Source of the DNA: an uncultured Bacilli bacterium
Lineage (GTDB): Bacteria; Bacillota_I; Bacilli_A; RF39; UBA660
Direction: 5' to 3'
Length of the DNA stretch: 7,977 bases
Assembly: GCA_944359595.1 (NCBI GenBank)
Contig: CALVSV010000143.1
Coordinates: 1-7,977, forward strand
The notes beneath the pieces were generated by a model, which was not told where the DNA came from, ran no database searches, and was given only the letters and a program-made list of their open reading frames with translations. This document shows, in pieces, positions 1 to 5,048 of this stretch. How positions within the stretch are numbered: position 1 is the first letter of the stretch; each line of letters opens with the position of its first letter. Both the position numbers and the translations under genes were made by a program.

Positions 1-19
1 ATGTAATAATTAAAATAGA

Positions 20-49
20 GAGGTTCAAAAATGGCAGTTTTTGAACCTT
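20..49 (+). terminator. Rho-independent terminator of an upstream gene
   Basis: An 11-bp perfect stem (21-31 pairing with 38-48, extended by a G-T pair at 20/49) encloses the 6-base loop TGGCAG and is followed by a T-rich stretch (TTATTTGTTCT). The likely upstream gene lies outside the window. Possible stop codons fall at 4-6 or 7-9, but its frame cannot be known. The tail is not a pure T run, so some readthrough into the next gene is plausible. Confidence 0.75.
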
Positions 50-76
50 ATTTGTTCTAGAAAGTGAGGTGAATAA

Positions 77-268
77 ATGACTGCAAAGGAAACATTAGAT
101 TTGATTTCTAAACAATGGTGTGACTTAAATGATTTAAGAAAGCTTACTGGTTTAGGCAAAAATAGTGCTTCTAAATTAAAAAGTGGAATTAGAATTAGTT
201 TGTTAAATAAAGGTTATCAATTACCTAGTAAATTGTTACCAATGAACGAAGTTGTGAATTATTTGTAA
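77..268 (+). CDS. Small helix-turn-helix-like protein, mobile-element type
   Basis: A 63-residue soluble protein with no membrane segment. The middle (about residues 17-36, around LRKLTGLGKNSASKLKSG) reads as a helix-turn-helix: a hydrophobic helix, a Gly turn, then a basic helix. The following LLNKGYQLPSKLLPMNEVVNYL resembles the C-terminal half of the short excisionase-like or DUF3173-like proteins found on Firmicutes phages and integrative elements. That resemblance is from memory of the family pattern, not from a search. The start is set by a GTGAGGTG ribosome binding site at 64-71, five bases before the ATG. No promoter is visible between the upstream terminator and the start, so expression may come from readthrough. 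Members I recall continue somewhat past the VVxYL motif, so the C-terminus may be shortened. The stop codon lies inside a long inverted repeat. No integrase gene follows, so this may be a remnant of a mobile element. Confidence 0.7.
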   Translation: MTAKETLDLISKQWCDLNDLRKLTGLGKNSASKLKSGIRISLLNKGYQLPSKLLPMNEVVNYL

Positions 269-345
269 ATGGTAATATAAAAAGTAATAAAAACTATGCA
301 CTTTTAACTTTGCCGTTTTTATTACTTTTTATATTACCATTTACA
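264..345. repeat. Perfect 31-bp inverted repeat at convergent gene ends
   Basis: Bases 264-294 are the exact reverse complement of 315-345, separated by a 20-base spacer (295-314). I checked the match base by base and found no mismatch. The left arm contains the stop codon of the helix-turn-helix gene and touches the stop codon of the minus-strand peptide gene. The right arm encodes peptide residues 27-36. Transcripts from either direction would form a very long hairpin. Neither side is followed by a clean T run, so it is not a textbook terminator, although T5 runs occur inside the arms. It could end transcription, protect 3' ends, or mark a past rearrangement. Confidence 0.9.
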
Positions 346-422
346 CCTTCACTACAAATAAAAAAACTAAATGCTAATACTACGAAAATAATCGTAACTA
401 TTTGTTTATCTTTTTTCTTCAT
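294..422 (-). CDS. 42-residue membrane or secreted peptide
   Basis: The minus-strand reading frame starts at 422 and stops at 294-296. It encodes a short basic N-terminus (MKKKDK), one hydrophobic segment of about 17 residues (positions 8-23, ending FFICS) and a polar, basic, Asn/Lys-rich tail (24-42). A perfect AAAGGAGG ribosome binding site lies at 430-437, seven bases from the ATG, which is strong support for a frame this short. The product is either a single-span membrane peptide of the size and layout of small type I toxins, or a peptide released after cleavage near residues 23-25. There is no convincing lipobox before Cys23. The gene lies downstream of a long structured leader on the same strand. 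The last third of the gene lies in a perfect inverted repeat, so the end of its mRNA would be a long hairpin. I do not recognise a family, and any function is unassigned. Confidence 0.7.
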   Translation of the reverse strand: MKKKDKQIVTIIFVVLAFSFFICSEGVNGNIKSNKNGKVKSA

Positions 423-424
423 AG

Positions 425-430
425 ACCTAC
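425..430 (-). promoter_or_regulatory. Possible Shine-Dalgarno masking site for the peptide gene
   Basis: The bases just after the GGAGG core read GTAGGT on the minus strand. They are exactly complementary to ACCTAC in the leader RNA (positions 540-545). That leader segment also forms one side of a hairpin (537-544 with 571-577), so the two pairings exclude each other. A switch controlling translation of the peptide is possible. A 6-bp match can easily occur by chance, so this is only suggestive. Confidence 0.25.
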
Positions 431-469
431 CTCCTTTACAAATTTATAAAATAGACTTACATAAAGGGG

Positions 470-696
470 TAAGCAGCGACCTGAAATCTTAATTAATCTC
501 CATATACCTGGCAAATTACGTCATGTATGGTAAGCACTTGTAGGTGAGCTGCAGCTTGTCTGCACGCTAACCACAAGGGCTCCATATCATTACCTAGCTA
601 TTGCGTACAGCAATGCTAATACTCCCATAAAAAGAGTTCCGCGGACTTTCACCGAATTGATTGTACAAAATAAAGCTATTATCTGCTCCTAAGTAC
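470..696 (-). ncRNA. Structured leader RNA or riboswitch-like candidate
   Basis: Read on the minus strand from about 696, this stretch is much richer in G+C than the genome around it (30 of 60 bases in 541-600) and has no open frame of note. It folds locally into several hairpins: 642-644/652-654 (CGG, loop TGAAAGT, CCG); 621-626/632-637; 595-604/610-618 (nine pairs, one bulge); 537-543/571-577 enclosing 547-554/560-568 (eight pairs, one bulge); and 500-504/526-530. The ends can close as AGCAG (683-687) with CTGCT (472-476). Two near-identical motifs, AGGTAATGATATGGAG and AGGTATATGGAG, occur within it. It lies between an extended -10 promoter and a 42-residue peptide gene. I could not match it to cobalamin, FMN, TPP, SAM, lysine, glycine, T-box, c-di-GMP, c-di-AMP, RNase P, SRP or tmRNA signatures from memory. 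It may be a riboswitch, a stand-alone RNA or a known class I failed to recognise. Confidence 0.6.
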
Positions 697-702
697 ATAT
701 AA

Positions 703-711
703 ATTATATCA
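703..711 (-). promoter_or_regulatory. Extended -10 promoter of the leader RNA
   Basis: The minus strand reads TGATATAAT, a perfect TATAAT (703-708) with the TGn extension (709-711). No good -35 is present at the usual distance, as is normal for extended -10 promoters. Transcription would start near 696, giving a leader of about 270 bases before the peptide gene. Confidence 0.6.
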
Positions 712-739
712 TATTTTAACAATTTATTTAAGAATTTAT

Positions 740-760
740 AGAAATTTCCTTACAATTTCT
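740..760. promoter_or_regulatory. Inverted repeat upstream of the leader promoter
   Basis: AGAAATT (740-746) and AATTTCT (754-760) form a 7-bp inverted repeat with a 7-base spacer. It lies about 30 to 50 bases upstream of the -10 element on the minus strand, where an operator or activator site would be expected. AT-rich DNA yields such repeats by chance, so confidence is low. Confidence 0.25.
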
Positions 761-768
761 AAAAAAAT

Positions 769-788
769 ATTACCTAATTATTACCTAA
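769..788. promoter_or_regulatory. Direct repeat pair, possible regulator site
   Basis: The 9-base word ATTACCTAA occurs at 769-777 and again at 780-788, giving an 11-bp period, about one helical turn. This spacing is typical of sites bound by OmpR-family response regulator dimers. The pair lies about 75 to 90 bases upstream of the predicted start of the leader RNA. Which protein binds, if any, is unknown. Confidence 0.35.
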
Positions 789-815
789 AGCCTTTTTGAC
801 AAAACACAAACCCTT

Positions 816-848
816 ATAAACAAACAAAAATGGAGCGCTATGCGCTCC
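816..848 (-). terminator. Rho-independent terminator of the small RNA
   Basis: GGAGCGC (842-848 read on the minus strand) pairs perfectly with GCGCTCC (832-838) around a 3-base loop. It is followed on the minus strand by ATTTTTGTTTGTTTAT. The T-rich tail is on this strand only; on the plus strand the hairpin is followed by TTCAGGGGG, so it is oriented for minus-strand transcription. Confidence 0.8.
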
Positions 849-915
849 TTCAGGGGGTTTTGGTTGAATACATCCTCACATTTTGCCGTAAGGATGAGTG
901 TGAAATCATCACACT
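822..915 (-). ncRNA. Candidate small RNA with three hairpins
   Basis: A compact minus-strand transcript of about 95 nt is predicted from its own promoter to its own terminator. Starting near 915, it folds as AGTGTG/CACACT (910-915 with 897-902), then a 9-bp stem (888-896 with 871-879, one G-T pair), then a single-stranded stretch containing ACCAAAACCCCC, and finally a 7-bp GC-rich terminator stem (842-848 with 832-838) with an ATTTTTGTTTGTTT tail. No open frame with a ribosome binding site is seen. C-rich loops in Firmicutes small RNAs often pair with G-rich ribosome binding sites, so a trans-acting regulator is plausible. It reads away from the ABC operon. I do not recognise the family. Confidence 0.6.
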
Positions 916-921
916 AACAAC

Positions 922-950
922 ATGATATATTATATGTTTTTAAAAGTCAA
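922..950 (-). promoter_or_regulatory. Promoter of the small RNA
   Basis: The minus strand shows TTGACT (945-950) and TATCAT (922-927), each one base from consensus, separated by exactly 17 bases. The predicted start is near 915, which is the first base of the first hairpin of the small RNA. This promoter is divergent from that of the ABC operon. Confidence 0.6.
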
Positions 951-988
951 TATAAAATCAAAAAGTTTAATTAAAAAAAATATTTGTA

Positions 989-1033
989 TTGTAAAATTTT
1001 ACAAATTTTTATTTTGTAACTTAGTTGTAACTT
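989..1033. promoter_or_regulatory. Cluster of TTGTAA half-sites at the operon promoter
   Basis: A perfect 16-bp palindrome TTGTAAAATTTTACAA (989-1004) is followed by two direct copies of TTGTAACTT at 1014-1022 and 1025-1033, 11 bp apart. All four arms share TTGTAA. Direct repeats one helical turn apart at or just upstream of the -35 region are typical targets of OmpR-family regulators, and such a regulator is encoded in this operon. Autoregulation is therefore a reasonable inference. The site also sits between the divergent small-RNA promoter and the operon. Confidence 0.5.
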
Positions 1034-1043
1034 TATGTATAAT
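1014..1043 (+). promoter_or_regulatory. Promoter of the ABC transporter operon
   Basis: TATAAT at 1038-1043 (overlapped by a second TATAAT at 1043-1048) has TTGTAA at 1014-1019 as a 4-of-6 match to the -35, with an 18-base spacer. The weak -35 coincides with the repeated TTGTAACTT words, as expected for an activator-dependent promoter. The start would fall near 1050, about 20 bases before the first gene. Confidence 0.55.
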
Positions 1044-1071
1044 ATAATTAAGCTGTAAAGGAGGAGTTATT

Positions 1072-1743
1072 GTGGAAATATTAAGAATAGAAAATTTAAC
1101 AAAAATATATGGTAAAGATACAACTAAGGTCGTCGCATTAGATCATGTATCATTTACAGTTGAAAAAGGTGAATTTATTGCGATAGTAGGTGCTAGTGGA
1201 TCGGGCAAATCAACGTTACTACACTTAATAGGAGGTGTGGATAGACCTACAAGTGGTAAAGTATATATCGATGGAAAAGATATATTTAATTTTAATGATG
1301 ATAAATTAGCGATATTTAGAAGAAGACAAGTTGGATTAATATATCAATTTTATAACTTAATACCTATACTAAATGTAGAAGAAAATATTACATTACCATT
1401 AAGTTTAGATAATAGAAAAATTGATAAAAAAGAATTAAATGAAATGTTAAAATTATTAGGACTACAAAATAGGAGATATCATTTACCAAATGAATTATCT
1501 GGTGGACAACAACAAAGAACTAGTATTGGACGTGCTTTAATTACAAATCCAGCAATAATACTTGCTGATGAGCCAACTGGTAATTTGGATTCAAAATCTA
1601 GCGATGAAATTGTTTCATTATTAAGAAAAACTAATAAAGATTTAAAGCAAACAATAATAATGATTACACATAACTTAGAAATAGCAAAATATGCAGATCG
1701 AATAATAAAAATTGAAGATGGTAAAATTATATCGGAGGATTAA
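1072..1743 (+). CDS. ABC transporter ATP-binding protein (MacB/LolD/BceA type)
   Basis: A 223-residue ATPase of full length for this family, acting on the cytoplasmic face to power the permease encoded next. Walker A GASGSGKST is at 40-48, the Q-loop Gln at 92 (YQFYNL), the signature LSGGQQQR at 142-149, Walker B IILADEP at 162-168 with catalytic Glu167, the D-loop GNLD at 170-173 and the H-loop His200. All residues needed for ATP hydrolysis are present. The layout and short length match ATPases that partner FtsX-domain permeases (MacB, LolD, and the BceA class that handles antimicrobial peptides) rather than importers. The start codon is GTG, set by an AAAGGAGGAG ribosome binding site at 1057-1066. 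It is the first gene of the operon, and the next gene begins one base after its stop codon. The transported substrate is not evident. Confidence 0.95.
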   Translation: MEILRIENLTKIYGKDTTKVVALDHVSFTVEKGEFIAIVGASGSGKSTLLHLIGGVDRPTSGKVYIDGKDIFNFNDDKLAIFRRRQVGLIYQFYNLIPILNVEENITLPLSLDNRKIDKKELNEMLKLLGLQNRRYHLPNELSGGQQQRTSIGRALITNPAIILADEPTGNLDSKSSDEIVSLLRKTNKDLKQTIIMITHNLEIAKYADRIIKIEDGKIISED

Positions 1744-1744
1744 T

Positions 1745-4342
1745 ATGAATATATTAAGTAAACTAACTATTAAAAATTTAAAATTAAATAAGAAACGAAC
1801 AACGGTAGCTATCATTGGAATAATTTTATCAGTTGCACTTATAACAAGTGTATCTACTATGTATTCTAGTCTAATTAAATCATTAATAGAATATGAAACA
1901 TATGAAAAAGGAGATTTTCATGTTGCATTTTATGATGTACCAGTAAAAGATATTAATACTTTTAAAAATAATAGAGCACTTCAAAATATATATACAGTTA
2001 AAAATATTGGTTATGCAAAACTTAGCGATTCAAAAAACGAATATAAACCATATGCATATATTAAAGAATTTTCAAAAGAATCATTAAATAATTTATCTGT
2101 AAAATTAGTACAAGGAAGATTGCCTAAAAATAATTCTGAAATAGTAATTCCTACACATTTAAAAACAAACGGAAGAGTAGAACTAAAAATAGGTGATACG
2201 ATCAATCTAGATATTGGATCTAGAGTTAGTGATAATCATATATTGGATCAAGATACTCCATATACAAATGCTTCAAACGAGAGTATTATTAATACATATA
2301 AAAAAGAATATAAAATTGTTGGTATCATTGAAAGACCTGCAACTAACATTGAAAGCTTCGAAGCACCAGGTTATACATTTATAAGTTTTAATGAAGATAT
2401 ATCACTTGATAGTAATGTTGATATATATGTAAAATTTAGTAAAAAATACTTAAATGATATATATAAAATAACTGCTAAAATATTAAATATAGATGATAAT
2501 ATATTAACTAAATATTATTCATCTAATATATTGACAAATGATGAATATCAAAAATATAATAATGAACTTGAAAAGTCGAAATATAAAATAAATGTAAATG
2601 ACTATTTAATAAAACTTGAAGTAAATCCACTATCTGAAAATACAGCTGGTGATATGGGTTTTGTTGTAGGAATAGTATGTATAATAATTGTAATTACATC
2701 AGTATTTTGTATAAAGAATAGTTTTGATATATCGATAACTGAAAAAACAAAACAATATGGAATGTTAAGAAGTATAGGAGCAACAAAAAAACAAATAAAA
2801 AAGAATGTATTTTATGAAGCTAGTATATTAGGTATTATTGCTATACCAATAGGAATTATTATGGGATTGTTTGCCTCATATATATTAATAATAGTAACTA
2901 ATCATTTTATTAAAAATTCATTATCTCAAGGTTTAAAATTATATTTTTCAGTTAATTTAATTGCTATTATAGTATCGATAATATTAGGTATAATAACTAT
3001 ATATTTATCTGCTATTAAAAGCGCTATAAAGGCATCAAAAGTATCACCTATAGAAAGTATTAAGAATAGTGGAGAAATAAAGTTAAAGAGAAAAAAGCTT
3101 AAAACACCAAAAATAATTAATAAAATATTAGGTATAGGTGGAGAAATATCTTATAAAAATTTAAAAAGAAATAAGAAAAAATATCGTACTACAATAATAT
3201 CTATAATAGTATCTGTATCTGTTTTTATCGCATTATCAACGTTTATGAATTTGGCTTTTACAACTATTGATCAAGAATTAAAAAAATCAGAATATAATAT
3301 TTCTTTATCTGCTAATTATGATAATGATGAACAATATAACAAAATATTAGAAACTACTAAATTAGATAATATAGAAAATTTTACTGTATATAGAAATATG
3401 CCATTACAAGTAAATAATCCAAAATTTAATAATGATTATATAAAAATAATGAATATTGATAAAAATAATTATGATGATTATATTAATGTTATGACACTAG
3501 GTGAAGTTCAATATAAAAAATATATTGATAAATTAGGTTTAGATTATAATGAAGTTAAAGATAAAGGTATATTAATAGATAAACAAAAAATAGGTAGATT
3601 AAATGATAATAAAATAAAATATTATACAACACGTATATATGATTATAGTGTAAATGATAAAATATCATTAAATATAGATAATAATATTCAAGAAATAACT
3701 ATTGCTTATTTAACTGATATTAAACCATTTGGTTTTAAATATAATGAATCTACTAAATTAATAATATCTGATGAATATTATGATAAATTAAATAGAAATA
3801 ATAATCAAATAGATATATTTTATGAATCTAATAATCCAAATAAATTACAAGATAATATAGATGAACTATTAACTAACGAAATATATACTGTTAATAATAT
3901 TATGGAACAAGTTAAAACCATGGAAAATATATATATACTTATTGGAATATTTTTATATGGATTTATAATAGTAATATCATTAATTGGTATAACTAATATA
4001 TTTAATACTATAACAACTAATATGAATCTTAGAAAACAAGAATTTGCTATGTTAAAATCTATAGGAATGACTAATAAAGAATTTAATAGAATGATTAGCT
4101 TAGAAAGTTTGTTTATTGGATTAAAATCATTAATATTTGGTATACCAATAGGTGTAGCACTATCATATTTATTGTTTTATGTATTAGGTGGTGAATCTAC
4201 AATTACTTTAAAATTTCCTATAACTGCAATAATAATATCGATAATATGTGTATTACTATTAATAACTTGTATAATGAAATATTCTATAAATAAAATAAGA
4301 AAACAAAATATAATAGAAACAATAAGAAATGAAAATATATAA
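1745..4342 (+). CDS. Duplicated FtsX-type ABC permease, 865 residues
   Basis: The membrane partner of the preceding ATPase. Eight membrane spans are visible: about residues 20-43, 304-324, 358-384, 403-424, 481-505, 729-754, 795-814 and 825-845. They form two copies of the FtsX layout (one span, large outside domain, three spans). The outside domains are about residues 45-300 and 506-728. Each half carries the typical FtsX motif after its second span (KTKQYGMLRSIGATKKQIKK near 335-353 and RKQEFAMLKSIGMTNKEF near 763-780) and an amphipathic end (SAIKASKVSPIESIK; NKIRKQNIIETIRNE). This is unlike the 10-span BceB class. Such permeases move or extract peptides and lipoprotein-like substrates without forming a classic channel. 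The ATG at 1745 is chosen over an upstream in-frame ATG at 1712 because GGAGGA at 1734-1739 fits it. The second outside domain is unusually rich in Asn, Asp, Tyr and Ile. Confidence 0.9.
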   Translation: MNILSKLTIKNLKLNKKRTTVAIIGIILSVALITSVSTMYSSLIKSLIEYETYEKGDFHVAFYDVPVKDINTFKNNRALQNIYTVKNIGYAKLSDSKNEYKPYAYIKEFSKESLNNLSVKLVQGRLPKNNSEIVIPTHLKTNGRVELKIGDTINLDIGSRVSDNHILDQDTPYTNASNESIINTYKKEYKIVGIIERPATNIESFEAPGYTFISFNEDISLDSNVDIYVKFSKKYLNDIYKITAKILNIDDNILTKYYSSNILTNDEYQKYNNELEKSKYKINVNDYLIKLEVNPLSENTAGDMGFVVGIVCIIIVITSVFCIKNSFDISITEKTKQYGMLRSIGATKKQIKKNVFYEASILGIIAIPIGIIMGLFASYILIIVTNHFIKNSLSQGLKLYFSVNLIAIIVSIILGIITIYLSAIKSAIKASKVSPIESIKNSGEIKLKRKKLKTPKIINKILGIGGEISYKNLKRNKKKYRTTIISIIVSVSVFIALSTFMNLAFTTIDQELKKSEYNISLSANYDNDEQYNKILETTKLDNIENFTVYRNMPLQVNNPKFNNDYIKIMNIDKNNYDDYINVMTLGEVQYKKYIDKLGLDYNEVKDKGILIDKQKIGRLNDNKIKYYTTRIYDYSVNDKISLNIDNNIQEITIAYLTDIKPFGFKYNESTKLIISDEYYDKLNRNNNQIDIFYESNNPNKLQDNIDELLTNEIYTVNNIMEQVKTMENIYILIGIFLYGFIIVISLIGITNIFNTITTNMNLRKQEFAMLKSIGMTNKEFNRMISLESLFIGLKSLIFGIPIGVALSYLLFYVLGGESTITLKFPITAIIISIICVLLLITCIMKYSINKIRKQNIIETIRNENI

Positions 4343-4365
4343 AAACGCATTTTGCGTTTTTTGTT
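4341..4365 (+). terminator. Intra-operon terminator-like hairpin
   Basis: AAAAACGCA (4341-4349) pairs with TGCGTTTTT (4353-4361) around the loop TTT, with one more T and then GTTGT following. It begins on the last bases of the permease stop codon and lies 30 bases before the response regulator start. The core stem is short and AT-rich, so partial termination is likely. That would make the transporter more abundant than the two-component genes. Confidence 0.55.
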
Positions 4366-4391
4366 GTATAATATAGATGGAGGTATTATAT

Positions 4392-5048
4392 ATGACTATT
4401 TTACTAGTAGAAGATAACTATAGTATAATTAAGGGATTAGTTTATGCCCTAAATGAACAAAATTATAATGTTATATACAAGACTAATATTAAAGATACTA
4501 TTCTATTTTTAGATAATAATATAGTTGATTTAATTATATTAGATATTATGTTACCAGATGGTGATGGTTTCTATTTATATAAAAATATTATTAAGAATAA
4601 AAATATACCAACTATATTTTTAACTGCACAATATGATGAAGAAACTATAGTAAATAGTCTTAATATAGGAGCAGAAGATTATATTGTTAAACCATTTAGA
4701 ACAAAGGAACTAATTGCTAGAATAAATAAAATATTGTTAAGAAATAAACAATCTAATATTATTAGAGTAGGAAATATAAGTTTTAATATTGATAAAATGT
4801 TAGTATATAAAAATAATGATTTAATAGCATTAACTCCATTAGAATTGAAAATATTATATTTATTGTTTACTAATGTTAATAAGGTAGTTACTAGAAATAT
4901 GATATTAGATGAAATATGGAACAGTACCGGTAATGATGTAGATGATCATACAATAACTGTATACTTAAAAAGAATTAGAGAAAAACTAAAAACAGATCTA
5001 ATAACTACTATTAAAGGAATAGGGTATAGAATAGATAATGAAAAATAA
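4392..5048 (+). CDS. OmpR-family response regulator
   Basis: A 218-residue two-domain regulator. The receiver domain (about 1-115) has the acidic pocket Glu7-Asp8, the phosphate acceptor Asp51 (LIILDIMLPDGDG), Thr78 (FLTA) and Lys100 (VKPF). The C-terminal winged helix (about 125-216) shows LTPLELKILYLLF, a recognition region with DDHTITVYLKRIREKL, and the wing motif TIKGIGYRI, all typical of OmpR/PhoB proteins. It should be phosphorylated by the kinase encoded next and bind DNA direct repeats; the TTGTAACTT pair upstream of this operon is the best candidate in the window. The ATG at 4392 is preferred over an in-frame ATG at 4377, because GGAGG at 4379-4383 lies eight bases before it and would be inside the gene otherwise. 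Its end overlaps the kinase gene by 11 bases, implying translational coupling. Confidence 0.93.
   Translation: MTILLVEDNYSIIKGLVYALNEQNYNVIYKTNIKDTILFLDNNIVDLIILDIMLPDGDGFYLYKNIIKNKNIPTIFLTAQYDEETIVNSLNIGAEDYIVKPFRTKELIARINKILLRNKQSNIIRVGNISFNIDKMLVYKNNDLIALTPLELKILYLLFTNVNKVVTRNMILDEIWNSTGNDVDDHTITVYLKRIREKLKTDLITTIKGIGYRIDNEK

Noticed and set aside
294..422. Peptide as a confirmed type I toxin with the small RNA as antitoxin
   Set aside because: The size and shape fit, but the small RNA is on the same strand, does not overlap the gene, and I see no extended complementarity.
310..492. Plus-strand open frame of about 60 codons
   Set aside because: It has no ribosome binding site, and it is antisense to the peptide gene with the perfect GGAGG site and to the start of the structured leader.
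642..654. Cobalamin riboswitch core (GGTGAAAGTCC on the minus strand)
   Set aside because: This word resembles the P3 element, but the conserved GCCACTG-type box and the rest of the core are absent.
642..654. RNase P RNA (GAAAGTCC word)
   Set aside because: The typical GAGGAAAGTCC context and the other conserved regions of RNase P RNA are missing, and the region is too short.
796..820. Plus-strand promoter TTGACA with TATAAA
   Set aside because: The spacer is only 13 bases and no plus-strand gene follows; the minus-strand terminator lies just beyond.
1712..1744. Earlier ATG for the permease
   Set aside because: It would overlap the ATPase gene and has no good ribosome binding site, while the ATG at 1745 has GGAGGA at the right distance and gives the usual FtsX N-terminus.
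2011..2205. Minus-strand open frame within the permease gene
   Set aside because: No ribosome binding site or recognisable motif; it is a shadow of the permease coding sequence.
4367..4372. TATAAT as a separate promoter for the two-component genes
   Set aside because: No -35 at a usable distance, and the start would fall within the ribosome binding site.
4377..4391. Earlier ATG for the response regulator
   Set aside because: It would place the GGAGG site inside the gene; receiver domains normally begin at the MTILLVEDN segment that starts at 4392.
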